A stretch of 30,807 nucleotides of DNA from CAYPHA01 sp964410215 (GTDB taxonomy: Bacteria; Calditrichota; Calditrichia; Calditrichales; CAYPHA01). The notes beneath the pieces were generated by a model. The model did no database searches. It worked only from the letters and a program-made list of their open reading frames with translations, and was not told where the DNA came from. A program made the translations under genes and the position numbers. Shown in pieces: positions 15,722 through 24,341 of this stretch. The stretch lies in NCBI GenBank assembly GCA_964410215.1, contig CAYPHA010000056.1, positions 1 through 30,807 on the forward strand, in the 5' to 3' direction. Positions within the stretch are counted from its first letter, which is position 1, and every line of letters starts with the position of its first letter.

Positions 15722-18700
15722 CTATTTAAGGAGAATCATTTTATGACTCATTACTCTGTTTTCAGTTTCTAACCTGTAGATGTATAAACCGCTTGGCAGA
15801 TCGGCCGCATTAAACGTAACGGCATACTGCCCTGCAGAACGGTTACCATTCACCAGCGTGGCAATTTCCTGACCCAGCGCATTGAAGATGGTCAGTTTTA
15901 CTTTTCCCGAAGTCGGAATTGAATATTCGATATTCGTAGTGGGATTGAACGGATTCGGGAAATTCTGTTTCAGATTGAATGCCATCGGAATATTTCCCAA
16001 ACGGTTTTCTTCAATTGAGGTGATATTCCCGATATAGCCCATCTGGTCTAATACGGTCCAGCCCTGCATCCAGTTATTACCGCCGAAGGCACCGACATAG
16101 GATGTTTTTACGAAATAATCATCCTCGATATCCAGAGCACCCGCAAGGGCCGGACTGCCTGACGCCGGGCGGGGGTCCAGACCGTTATCCGTCTCACGGC
16201 TGATACCGCGCAGCATCGGATCCTCGATGCGGTTGTCGTTTGCCGCCAGGTGCGTCTGCACAAAATCCTGCGGCGCAAACTGGGCCAGTTCGTTGCCGGC
16301 ACCAAAATCATACCAGATATTGCCTTTCAGCGCCAGATCACCCGCTTCCAGACGCTTCCGGCTGTCCTCCACTTTCTCGCCCGTGTTATCAATATCCTCA
16401 ACGGTTATGCCGACGCTCGTCGAAGCATCATCGTAATCCGTAAAGATACTGTTCCAGTAATAGCCACCCGTGTTGTCACGGAAAATCAGCATCTGCTCAC
16501 CATCACCCTCTGGTGTGGCACCGATACCCGCGCCAAGATAAGTCACATTCGACAATACCGGCCTGGCATAGGGCGTACCCTGCTCATTACCGCCGGCGCC
16601 GTCCATCTCAGCCACACGGCCGGCCTTGTCGGTACCCTGAATGGCAAACCAGAACTGATGCTTGCCGCTGAAACCCTGATCCCAGTCAAAAGCGTCGTCG
16701 GAACAGAAAGCGGCCACCAGGTAACGCGTGTTAACCGTGCCACCGAACCACTCAAAACCATCGTCGGCGCTGGCGTATGATTCAACGTATTCCAGCACCG
16801 TACCGGCACCTACAGCACCAAGGGTCAGACCCTGGATCTCGTTTCCGGTGGAGCTGCCCACATTGATACCCGAATGGCGGATCGATACGTAGCGGAACAC
16901 GCCGGAACTGTGATCCGGATCATCGCCACCGTACAGGGCCCGCTGTTCGTCGATTTCATTAACGCCTTCAACGGCCTTGTCACTGCTGTTATTCGTCGGT
17001 GCGCGACCCAGAAGAACCACGCCGCCCCATTCGCCGCGATCCGTGTAATCCAGGCTGCCCTGAAGATCATCGTTGACGGACGTGAAAATGATCGGACGGT
17101 CGGCCGTTCCCTCGGCAAATATCCTGGCATCACGGGTAACCACCAGACCCGAAGCGTCCGTATCCTGGCCGTCTTCTGCTTTTATAACCGTACCGGCTTC
17201 GATCGTCAGTGTCGCCAGACTGTCCACAAATACCATCCCGTCCAGAACATACACCGTGTCCGCTGAAAACGTCACATGCGAACCAACAGGAATGTCGGTA
17301 TCCGTAATGATTTTAGTAGGTTTTTCTCCAACAGGTTCATCATCTGCCAGATACCCCAGCTGATCCAGTACGGTCCAGCCTTTCATCCAGTTATTACCGC
17401 CGAAGGCACCGACATAGGATGTTTTTACGAAATAATCATCCTCGATATCCAGAGCACCCGCAAGGGCCGGACTGCCTGACGCCGGGCGGGGGTCCAGACC
17501 GTTATCCGTCTCACGGCTGATACCGCGCAGCATCGGATCCTCGATGCGGTTGTCGTTTGCCGCCAGGTGCGTCTGCACAAAATCCTGCGGCGCAAACTGG
17601 GCCAGTTCGTTGCCGGCACCAAAATCATACCAGATATTGCCTTTCAGCGCCAGATCACCCGCTTCCAGACGCTTCCGGCTGTCCTCCACTTTCTCGCCCG
17701 TGTTATCAATATCCTCAACGGTTATGCCGACGCTCGTCGAAGCATCATCGTAATCCGTAAAGATACTGTTCCAGTAATAGCCACCCGTGTTGTCACGGAA
17801 AATCAGCATCTGCTCACCATCACCCTCTGGTGTGGCACCGATACCCGCGCCAAGATAAGTCACATTCGACAATACCGGCCTGGCATAGGGCGTACCCTGC
17901 TCATTACCGCCGGCGCCGTCCATCTCAGCCACACGGCCGGCCTTGTCGGTACCCTGAATGGCAAACCAGAACTGATGCTTGCCGCTGAAACCCTGATCCC
18001 AGTCAAAAGCGTCGTCGGAACAGAAAGCGGCCACCAGGTAACGCGTGTTAACCGTGCCACCGAACCACTCAAAACCATCGTCGGCGCTGGCGTATGATTC
18101 AACGTATTCCAGCACCGTACCGGCACCTACAGCACCAAGGGTCAGACCCTGGATCTCGTTTCCGGTGGAGCTGCCCACATTGATACCCGAATGGCGGATC
18201 GATACGTAGCGGAACACGCCGGAACTGTGATCCGGATCATCGCCACCGTACAGGGCCCGCTGTTCGTCGATTTCATTAACGCCTTCAACGGCCTTGTCAC
18301 TGCTGTTATTCGTCGGTGCGCGACCCAGAAGAACCACGCCGCCCCATTCGCCGCGATCCGTGTAATCCAGGCTGCCCTGAAGATCATCGTTGACGGACGT
18401 GAAAATGATCGGACGGTCGGCCGTTCCCTCGGCAAATATCCTGGCATCACGGGTAACCACCAGACCCGAAGCGTCCGTATCCTGGCCGTCTTCTGCTTTT
18501 ATAACCGTACCGGCTTCGATCGTCAGTGTCGCCAGACTGTCCACAAATACCATCCCGTCCAGAACATACACCGTGTCCGCTGAAAACGTCACATGCGAAC
18601 CAACCGGTATATCCGCATCCGTGATGATCTTTTCAGGTTGTTGCGCCAATACAAGTATCGGCATAAATAATAATAAAGTCAGGTTGCGTAAAGAACGCAT
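15722..18700 (-). CDS. T9SS-exported surface protein made of two near-identical 439-residue repeats
   Basis: The 992-residue product has a signal peptide (LTLLLFMPILVLAQ, about residues 6-19) and two repeat domains. Residues 33-439 and 472-878 are encoded by identical DNA. A type A T9SS sorting domain covers about residues 898-992 (NLKQNFPNPFNPTT to the final KMILLK). Each repeat contains GTVIKAEDG, GEWGGVVLLGRAPT, a series of IRHSGI/LTLGAVGAGT/VEYVESY-like strands suggestive of a beta-helix, and acidic stretches (CSDDAFDWDQGFSGK) that could bind metal. Proteins of this general type are frequent in Bacteroidota-like genomes and have no assigned biochemical function known to me. The gene starts 11 bases after the TonB receptor stop behind an AAGGAGGAG site, so the two form one operon under the Pho-type operator at 21709. 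I infer a surface role in phosphate or phosphorylated-ligand capture. Confidence 0.88.
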   Translation of the reverse strand: MRSLRNLTLLLFMPILVLAQQPEKIITDADIPVGSHVTFSADTVYVLDGMVFVDSLATLTIEAGTVIKAEDGQDTDASGLVVTRDARIFAEGTADRPIIFTSVNDDLQGSLDYTDRGEWGGVVLLGRAPTNNSSDKAVEGVNEIDEQRALYGGDDPDHSSGVFRYVSIRHSGINVGSSTGNEIQGLTLGAVGAGTVLEYVESYASADDGFEWFGGTVNTRYLVAAFCSDDAFDWDQGFSGKHQFWFAIQGTDKAGRVAEMDGAGGNEQGTPYARPVLSNVTYLGAGIGATPEGDGEQMLIFRDNTGGYYWNSIFTDYDDASTSVGITVEDIDNTGEKVEDSRKRLEAGDLALKGNIWYDFGAGNELAQFAPQDFVQTHLAANDNRIEDPMLRGISRETDNGLDPRPASGSPALAGALDIEDDYFVKTSYVGAFGGNNWMKGWTVLDQLGYLADDEPVGEKPTKIITDTDIPVGSHVTFSADTVYVLDGMVFVDSLATLTIEAGTVIKAEDGQDTDASGLVVTRDARIFAEGTADRPIIFTSVNDDLQGSLDYTDRGEWGGVVLLGRAPTNNSSDKAVEGVNEIDEQRALYGGDDPDHSSGVFRYVSIRHSGINVGSSTGNEIQGLTLGAVGAGTVLEYVESYASADDGFEWFGGTVNTRYLVAAFCSDDAFDWDQGFSGKHQFWFAIQGTDKAGRVAEMDGAGGNEQGTPYARPVLSNVTYLGAGIGATPEGDGEQMLIFRDNTGGYYWNSIFTDYDDASTSVGITVEDIDNTGEKVEDSRKRLEAGDLALKGNIWYDFGAGNELAQFAPQDFVQTHLAANDNRIEDPMLRGISRETDNGLDPRPASGSPALAGALDIEDDYFVKTSYVGAFGGNNWMQGWTVLDQMGYIGNITSIEENRLGNIPMAFNLKQNFPNPFNPTTNIEYSIPTSGKVKLTIFNALGQEIATLVNGNRSAGQYAVTFNAADLPSGLYIYRLETENRVMSHKMILLK
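16067..17287 (-). repeat. Intragenic tandem repeat, copy 2 (encodes residues 472-878)
   Basis: This 1221-base core is identical, base for base as far as I could compare by eye, to 17384-18604 (offset 1317 bases). Immediately outside it, homologous bases differ: 9 of 36 on the left (16031-16066 against 17348-17383) and 10 of 33 on the right (17288-17320 against 18605-18637). Confidence 0.95.
17384..18604 (-). repeat. Intragenic tandem repeat, copy 1 (encodes residues 33-439)
   Basis: This is the partner of 16067-17287. The two cores are separated by 96 bases encoding a short linker (about LGYLADDEPVGEKPTK and its flanks). The core appears richer in G+C than the neighbouring TonB receptor gene, though I did not compute the value. 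Confidence 0.95.
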
Positions 18701-18711
18701 AGTTCTCCTCC

Positions 18712-21651
18712 TTAAAGTTTATAATTGATTGAGAATGAATAAGAAATACCTTTTTTATAACTTTGATAAATAAAATCCTTGTTAACCAGATCATTTTTCA
18801 ATGTGTACGAAAATTCCTGTGCCGGGTTAAGCAGATTCATTGCGGCGATTGAAACGGAAAACTTTTCTCCAAACCCCTGCGTTGCTTTTGCGTCGAGCGA
18901 ACCATATCCACGTTCGATAACATCAGGCGTTCCGTCACGACCGGTAATAAACATACGATCACCGAAAATATTATAGTAGATACCAACGGCTGTGGCACTT
19001 CTGTAATTATCATACGTAATATTGAGATTTAAGAGGTAGGGCGATTGACCGGGAAAAGCGCGCGTCCTGGAGGCAGAAGAATCACCTGAGAACAGTTTCT
19101 GTTGATAGTCATCTTCCGGAATATCCACTTCCGCATTAACCAGGGACAGGTTGGACCCAATCTTTACATCCTTCAGGCCATCATGAATAAAATCCAGGGC
19201 CTTGCGCACTTCAAACTCCATTCCGTAAACACGCCCTTTGTCAACATTTTCAACACTGATTTTGTAGTCATCACCGCTGCCGCCGACTAAAACAAATTTA
19301 CGTTCGATGGGGTCTTTGAATTTTTTATAGAAGGCACTTACCGCCAGCAGTTCACCCGGATTAATAAACCATTCCCAACGCAAATCATAATTGGTAATCA
19401 GTGTGCGCTCGAGGTTTGAATTCCCCCGAAAAACAAAATCACCCTGAAAATCAAAACTTTCATAGGGTGCCAGTTCACGAAAGGTCGGTCTGGCCAGCGT
19501 GCGGGAAAAAGCAGTACGCAGGTTCATATTTTCCCGCAGGGCATAAATAAGGTTGACGGAAGGTAAAAAATCCGTATCATCCAGTGCCCCCGGTATATCC
19601 TCCGGATTTTTCGTACGGCTGTTTACTTTTGTTGCCTCCAGACGTGTTCCGCCGATGAAACGCAACCGGTTTAAAACCTGCAGCTCGATCATGGCATAAT
19701 ATGCGTTTGTTCGCATATCGGCTCTGAAAAAATTGGTCGGATCAACCGCTTCGTCAATAAACAGCCCACCCCGGAACCAGCGATCCGGACGATCCGGACG
19801 GGATACTGAATCGATGATGCCGACAGAACTGAACAATGAATCATAATCAACGGTGTATCCATCCGCAAAATCGTTAAGCTGTATATTTTCCTGAATGTAT
19901 TCAAACCGTCTCTGATTATATTCTCTGTTAGCTTCCGATGACGCGAATCCAATTTTAATTTTGGAAGTCACACCCCCCCACTGTTTAAAGGGCAAAGACA
20001 GGTTTATCTGGGTGGAATAATTATCTTCGGTCAGATCTCTGAAAAAACGGGTTGTCGGCAATGTATTGGCCCCATCAAACTGGTAGATCACTGTCGAATC
20101 CGGTTGGGGGATAAAGACATTGAAAAAAAAGCGTCTGTCGGGCTCAATCTGCTCATTTATGGAAGCTGACATTTTCCAGTCCAACAGAGCGTTTTTAACG
20201 AAAGGTAACTGATGCTTTCCGTCTAGCTGATATGTATCTAAACTGCGCTCGATCCATGAAACGGAGTTTGTGCTGAACCCCTTTGTCGATCCCGGCGATG
20301 TCCGGTCCGTCGCCCGGAAACCGACGAGTGTCCGTCCCTCAGACTCCGTGCTTTGGGTATGCATATATGAAAATTTAAATTGACCGATATTATCGTTTTT
20401 ATAGGCAATATTTGCGATGGATCCCCAGTTTATTTCCCTCGTCCCTCTTGAATCCTCACCTTCAAATTCCGGAACCAGTGCTTCCACATCGTTGAATGAA
20501 CCAACAAGTTTATAGCGCCCCACTTTTCCGTTATCGATGAATGAATATTTCTGCCCCCAGGAAATACTTCCAAAATAACCTATACTTTGATTTTTATTTT
20601 CACCTAAATAATTGGTATTACCAACAGAGAGCCCGAAAGAACTGTTTATCGGCGCATTGGCACTTACGGGAAGCATATCTTTACTAAACGCCTTGGACAT
20701 TTTGTCGATATATAACGCTTCTTCAGTGGTCATCCCTCTTGAAACCGATACGTCTCCGGCACCCAGTTCTTTAACGATTCCGGGAAGCGCCCTGGTACCG
20801 TCATCGATACCGAGCCAGTCCGTTCCGCCTGAATTAGCCAGTATAAAATTGCTGTTTCCGGTGGTCTGACTATTGTAGCCCAGAGAGCTCTGCACCTGCA
20901 AAGTCAGTTCTTCCGGATAGCTTCGAAGAGATACATCCACAAGGCCACCTGTAAAGGTGCCCGGTTTATCCGGTGTAAAGGTTTTAATGGTAGTAATGTT
21001 TTCCAGCATATTAGACGGAATCAAATCCAGTTGAAATGATTTCTTATCCGGATCGGCACTGGGCAACTCCGCGCCATTGAGTGTGGTAGCCGAGTAGCGC
21101 TCACCGAGACCACGAATATACACGTATTTCCCACCGACCACCGAAGCTCCGGTCACTTTTTTCATGGCCGCAGCCGCATCACCGCTGCCCGATTTGGAGA
21201 TTTCCTCGGCACTGATGGCATCACTGACAGCTTCCGCTTTCTGCCGTGATTTCAGTAGCGCCGCTTCCGTATTTTCAAGTGCTTTCGCTTCGACGACCAC
21301 AACATCCGTCGTCAGAATCTCAGGTTGAACCGGAATATCAAGCTTCGTTACCTCACCGGCCTCAACCTGCACATCACTCACTTTCATCTCAGCATAACCG
21401 ACAATAGAAACGACCAGCGTATAGCCGCCCTCCGGAACATTTAAAATGAGATACCGGCCATCCAGATCACTGGCGGCACCCAGCGTCGTCCCTTCAAGAT
21501 AAATATTGGCACCGATCAACGGCTCACCTGTCTGTGAATCCACAACAGAGCCGACAATCTGGCCATCACTCTGAGCCCATGTCAACGAGAACATTAATAA
21601 TACCAATACAGCAATGGAACGCATGCAGGATTCCCTACAAAACTTGTACAT
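18712..21651 (-). CDS. TonB-dependent outer-membrane receptor with N-terminal carboxypeptidase-regulatory-like domain
   Basis: The 979-residue product has a signal peptide (core IAVLVLLMFSLTWAQ, about residues 13-27). A CarboxypepD_reg-like beta-sandwich at about 30-110 (VVDSQTGEPLIGANIYLEGT, GYTLVVSIVGY) is followed by a plug domain at about 125-245 (YVYIRGLGERYSATTLNGAELP) and then a 22-strand-type barrel ending in SFSINYKL. This is the SusC-like layout of FCB bacteria, but no susD-like gene follows; the T9SS protein gene occupies that place 11 bases downstream. Start at 21651 is supported by GGAGG about five bases upstream; ATG at 21624 is an alternative. A three-unit Pho-type operator lies 57 bases upstream, so the ligand is plausibly phosphate or a phosphorus compound, by inference only. 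Confidence 0.93.
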   Translation of the reverse strand: MYKFCRESCMRSIAVLVLLMFSLTWAQSDGQIVGSVVDSQTGEPLIGANIYLEGTTLGAASDLDGRYLILNVPEGGYTLVVSIVGYAEMKVSDVQVEAGEVTKLDIPVQPEILTTDVVVVEAKALENTEAALLKSRQKAEAVSDAISAEEISKSGSGDAAAAMKKVTGASVVGGKYVYIRGLGERYSATTLNGAELPSADPDKKSFQLDLIPSNMLENITTIKTFTPDKPGTFTGGLVDVSLRSYPEELTLQVQSSLGYNSQTTGNSNFILANSGGTDWLGIDDGTRALPGIVKELGAGDVSVSRGMTTEEALYIDKMSKAFSKDMLPVSANAPINSSFGLSVGNTNYLGENKNQSIGYFGSISWGQKYSFIDNGKVGRYKLVGSFNDVEALVPEFEGEDSRGTREINWGSIANIAYKNDNIGQFKFSYMHTQSTESEGRTLVGFRATDRTSPGSTKGFSTNSVSWIERSLDTYQLDGKHQLPFVKNALLDWKMSASINEQIEPDRRFFFNVFIPQPDSTVIYQFDGANTLPTTRFFRDLTEDNYSTQINLSLPFKQWGGVTSKIKIGFASSEANREYNQRRFEYIQENIQLNDFADGYTVDYDSLFSSVGIIDSVSRPDRPDRWFRGGLFIDEAVDPTNFFRADMRTNAYYAMIELQVLNRLRFIGGTRLEATKVNSRTKNPEDIPGALDDTDFLPSVNLIYALRENMNLRTAFSRTLARPTFRELAPYESFDFQGDFVFRGNSNLERTLITNYDLRWEWFINPGELLAVSAFYKKFKDPIERKFVLVGGSGDDYKISVENVDKGRVYGMEFEVRKALDFIHDGLKDVKIGSNLSLVNAEVDIPEDDYQQKLFSGDSSASRTRAFPGQSPYLLNLNITYDNYRSATAVGIYYNIFGDRMFITGRDGTPDVIERGYGSLDAKATQGFGEKFSVSIAAMNLLNPAQEFSYTLKNDLVNKDFIYQSYKKGISYSFSINYKL

Positions 21652-21693
21652 TTTTCCTCCAACAATTTTTTAATTCAAGTAAAACCTGACGCG

Positions 21694-21699
21694 ATACTA
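21694..21699 (-). promoter_or_regulatory. Probable -10 element of the TonB receptor promoter
   Basis: The minus strand reads TAGTAT nine bases downstream of the Pho-type operator. A -10 box about ten bases after the activator repeats, with no -35 hexamer, is the architecture of Pho-activated promoters in E. coli. Confidence 0.5.
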
Positions 21700-21708
21700 A
21701 GGCGCAAT

Positions 21709-21736
21709 TGTTAGAGGTTTGTTAACATCATGTTAG
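21709..21736 (-). promoter_or_regulatory. Pho-box-like operator upstream of the TonB receptor
   Basis: Plus-strand hexamers TGTTAG (21709), TGTTAA (21720) and TGTTAG (21731) are spaced exactly 11 bases apart; the coding strand reads CTAACA-N5-TTAACA-N5-CTAACA. The hexamers, order and spacing are identical to 15568-15595, while the five-base spacers differ (AGGTT and CATCA here, AATTG and ATATT there). This conservation of only the contact bases is what a shared regulator site looks like. Confidence 0.82.
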
Positions 21737-21737
21737 A

Positions 21738-21769
21738 ATCTCGAGAGGCTTCTTTTTATCTCCCGAGAT
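21738..21769. repeat. Ten-base imperfect inverted repeat next to the Pho-type operator
   Basis: ATCTCGAGAG (21738-21747) pairs with CTCCCGAGAT (21760-21769) with one mismatch across a 12-base loop. It lies between the pstS-like stop and the operator. No T-run follows on the minus strand, so it is a weak terminator candidate; a binding site is also possible. Confidence 0.45.
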
Positions 21770-21823
21770 GACTATAATAGGGGGCTTTTATTAAGAAATG
21801 GTGTGCAAATTGTTAAAATTACT

Positions 21824-22660
21824 TTAGCGAAATGTCTGGTCATTTAGCCATATAGGTATATAGCCGGCCAGCCTGACAATGCGTTGTCCCTCGTCCTTCA
21901 TGACCCAGTCTATGAAAAGACGGACATCTCTTGACGGCCGGTCAACCGTATAGAAATAAAGGTACCGGGCGAGCGGATAGGAATCATTTTTTACATTCAC
22001 CTCCGTTGGAGCAACACCTTCCACAGAACAGTGCTTAATGTCTTCGCCGTATCCGATGCCACCAAATGCAATAGCATCAGGCATTTCTTCTATAAACGCA
22101 ATAAGTGAACGCGTTGTGGAAAACGTATGATGATCTTCATGGAAAGGTAATTCTTCCATGACAAAGCGCTTGAAATACAGATAGGTTCCCGATGTCGGCG
22201 GGCGGATAGCCAGCATGACAGGTTTATCCTTCCCTCCGACTTCATTCCAGTTTCTTATTTCTCCTGAGAATATTGCCTTAAGCTGCCCGATCGTCAGGCT
22301 CTCGACCGGGTTATCCGGGTTCAGGTAAATACTCAGAGCATCCTTGGCCACGAGATAGGAAATACCGATACTGCTATACCGTTCAGCCATTTTCCGTGCT
22401 TCGTCCGTGCGAATCAGCCGGGAAGCCATGGCAATATCGACTTCGTTCTTAATTATGGCATCGAGGCCGGATGTACTCCCGCCTCCTTCCACATAGATGG
22501 ATGTACCCGGATGCGACATCATGTAGGCTTCCGCCCACTGATTGACCAGAATCAGCATGGTATCCGAGCCCTTGATACGAACGATGTTCGAACCCCTTCT
22601 TCCGGTAAGCTGGCAGGAAGCGAGAATAAGTACGGCTAAAATAACAGACAGACGACGCAT
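21824..22660 (-). CDS. PstS-like phosphate-binding lipoprotein
   Basis: The 278-residue product is a periplasmic solute-binding protein of the PstS family. A lipoprotein signal ends in LASC with Cys16 as the lipidation site. The phosphate-loop motifs are present: GSDTM, GGGSTSG, DIAMASR and RPPTSGTYLYF. Family members feed Pi to PstCAB or act in sensing; no pstC, pstA or pstB gene is in the window. I chose the ATG at 22660 over a GTG six bases upstream, because it puts a short positive N-region (MRR) before the hydrophobic core. The M28 peptidase gene ends 18 bases upstream, so the two are cotranscribed. The Pho-type operator lies downstream of this gene, so the sequence does not show that pstS itself is Pho-controlled. 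Confidence 0.87.
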   Translation of the reverse strand: MRRLSVILAVLILASCQLTGRRGSNIVRIKGSDTMLILVNQWAEAYMMSHPGTSIYVEGGGSTSGLDAIIKNEVDIAMASRLIRTDEARKMAERYSSIGISYLVAKDALSIYLNPDNPVESLTIGQLKAIFSGEIRNWNEVGGKDKPVMLAIRPPTSGTYLYFKRFVMEELPFHEDHHTFSTTRSLIAFIEEMPDAIAFGGIGYGEDIKHCSVEGVAPTEVNVKNDSYPLARYLYFYTVDRPSRDVRLFIDWVMKDEGQRIVRLAGYIPIWLNDQTFR

Positions 22661-22678
22661 ATACACATCCGTTCATAA

Positions 22679-24328
22679 TTAACGCTTTTCGGCGATGCTT
22701 CGCAGCCGGACATTCATGTAGGGTGCACCGCTTTTCCAGTGAATCTCCCCTTCATGGTTTGCCAGCCGCCTGCTAATTTCATAGATGATTTCCAGATGCC
22801 GCTCCGTGGCTTTAAAATTCACAGGCTGATTCATATCATCAAACGGTGTGTGGTACACATGATCAAACCACCTTCTCAACCTCCCGATTCCCTCGGCCCG
22901 TGTGATATGCTCATATCGATAACCGTCGGCCAGCAGCACAGAAGGGATCCCTGCCCGGGCGAATGTAATCTGATCCGACCGCCCGAAGGATTCTTCCACC
23001 GAAAAACCGGCGGGTAATCCGGAGAGCTCTATCCCCATTTCAGCCGCGTATTCCGAAATCAACCCACCCAGATCGGACAATTCCGCTCCGACCGGGATGA
23101 TATCATTAAACGTATCGACAAACCCCAGGCCATCGATATTGATATTCGCAACCGTACGGTACAGCGGAAATAAAGGATGATCGACATAATACTGCGAACC
23201 CAGCAGGCCTTTTTCTTCACCGGTCAGAAAAAGAAAGATCAGTGACCGCTTTGTTTCATGCCCGGGACGGGTAAACATGCGGGCCAGTTCAAGCAAGCCC
23301 GCCACACCGATGGCATTATCCATTACACCATTATATATCGAATCATTCCTTACAGGCTTACCGGTACCAAGATGATCATAGTGTGCCGTTAAAAGAAGAT
23401 AGGTCTTTTTCAATTCCGCATCGTTCCCCGGTATCATACCAATGATATTGGAAGAGATAAAATCCCGTTCCCGGAATTTCCCCCTGAAAGACAGCCGGAG
23501 GTTCAGATTGAACGGATGGAGTTTATTCTGCCGGATCAGTCCGGCAATATCGTTACATGCGTAGGAACTATGATTAAAGAGGAATGGATTCAATTCCTCT
23601 TTCAAAATGAGGCTCAGATGACCGGTGACGCGGTAACCCAGTGTGACATCCTCGAAATAGAACTCCTGTTTCAGTCGTTTCCACGCGGGTACCTGCACCG
23701 TTCCCGGCGCCGTAATCAGTATACTGCCGATAGCTCCACGAGAAATGGCAATCCGCTGTTTGGACTCGGGATAGGCATAAATCGTATTTTCGGGGCCGTC
23801 AAAATAATCCGGATCCTGCGATTCAGGCTCCCCTTCCAGGAATACGACAATCTTACCGTTCACGTCAATCTGCTGATAATCATTGTAATCGTATTCGGGT
23901 GCGATAATGCCGAAACCAACGAAAACCAGTGGCACAGGGTTGGGAATAAAGGTTTGGGGTCCTGAGCGGTACAACAGGTAATCATCACCAAATTTGAGAA
24001 GCTGTTCCGTATGGGGTCCGAGCAGCCTGAGTTCCGAGCTTTCCATCGGCTGACTCCCGTGCATGGGTATCGGTTGCCGATAGGTCGTGGCAACGCCGGC
24101 CGGCAGAATGCGGTAGGTTTCCAACGTGTTGCTGATATATGTTGCGGCACGTTCAATCCCGTCCGTTCCGGGAGCTCTTCCGGCCATGGAATCCGAACCC
24201 AGAATCGTTACATGCTCTTTTACTATTTCAATGGAAAGGCTGTCTGCGAGGCGGGGCAATGCTGCTGAACGTTTTATTACCAGGAATGTACATAAAAACA
24301 AAAGCGATATTTGCAGAGATAATTTCAT
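22679..24328 (-). CDS. Secreted M28 family zinc peptidase with PA-type insert
   Basis: The 549-residue product has an N-terminal signal sequence (about residues 1-23), a PA-like domain at roughly 100-240 and an M28 aminopeptidase domain. The co-catalytic zinc ligands can be traced: His316 in TAHYDHLG, Asp337 in GVMDNAIG, Glu371/Glu372 in LTGEEKG (catalytic Glu and ligand), Asp399 in NINIDG and His493 in VYHTPFDD. It should release N-terminal residues from peptides in the periplasm or outside the cell. It is the first gene of an operon with the PstS-like lipoprotein. The ribosome-binding site is weak, and a perfect inverted repeat lies just upstream of the start at 24342-24360. Confidence 0.9.
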   Translation of the reverse strand: MKLSLQISLLFLCTFLVIKRSAALPRLADSLSIEIVKEHVTILGSDSMAGRAPGTDGIERAATYISNTLETYRILPAGVATTYRQPIPMHGSQPMESSELRLLGPHTEQLLKFGDDYLLYRSGPQTFIPNPVPLVFVGFGIIAPEYDYNDYQQIDVNGKIVVFLEGEPESQDPDYFDGPENTIYAYPESKQRIAISRGAIGSILITAPGTVQVPAWKRLKQEFYFEDVTLGYRVTGHLSLILKEELNPFLFNHSSYACNDIAGLIRQNKLHPFNLNLRLSFRGKFRERDFISSNIIGMIPGNDAELKKTYLLLTAHYDHLGTGKPVRNDSIYNGVMDNAIGVAGLLELARMFTRPGHETKRSLIFLFLTGEEKGLLGSQYYVDHPLFPLYRTVANINIDGLGFVDTFNDIIPVGAELSDLGGLISEYAAEMGIELSGLPAGFSVEESFGRSDQITFARAGIPSVLLADGYRYEHITRAEGIGRLRRWFDHVYHTPFDDMNQPVNFKATERHLEIIYEISRRLANHEGEIHWKSGAPYMNVRLRSIAEKR

Positions 24329-24341
24329 TTAAAATAATGCC

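Noticed and set aside
16250..18097. Long plus-strand reading frames opposite the repeat protein (for example 176 residues at 16250-16780 and an identical one at 17567-18097)
   Set aside because: They are antisense to a well-supported gene, appear twice only because the DNA is duplicated, and show no domain or ribosome-binding site.
16067..18604. Insertion sequence or CRISPR explanation for the long repeat
   Set aside because: There are only two direct copies, in frame within one gene, with no transposase, terminal inverted repeats or short spaced repeats.
21773..21778. Plus-strand TATAAT word near the Pho operator
   Set aside because: No plus-strand gene follows and no -35 element is at the right distance; likely chance in AT-rich DNA.
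21811..21816. A further TGTTAA hexamer near the pstS-like stop
   Set aside because: It stands alone, 75 bases from the operator, inside the end region of a gene, without partners at an 11-base period.
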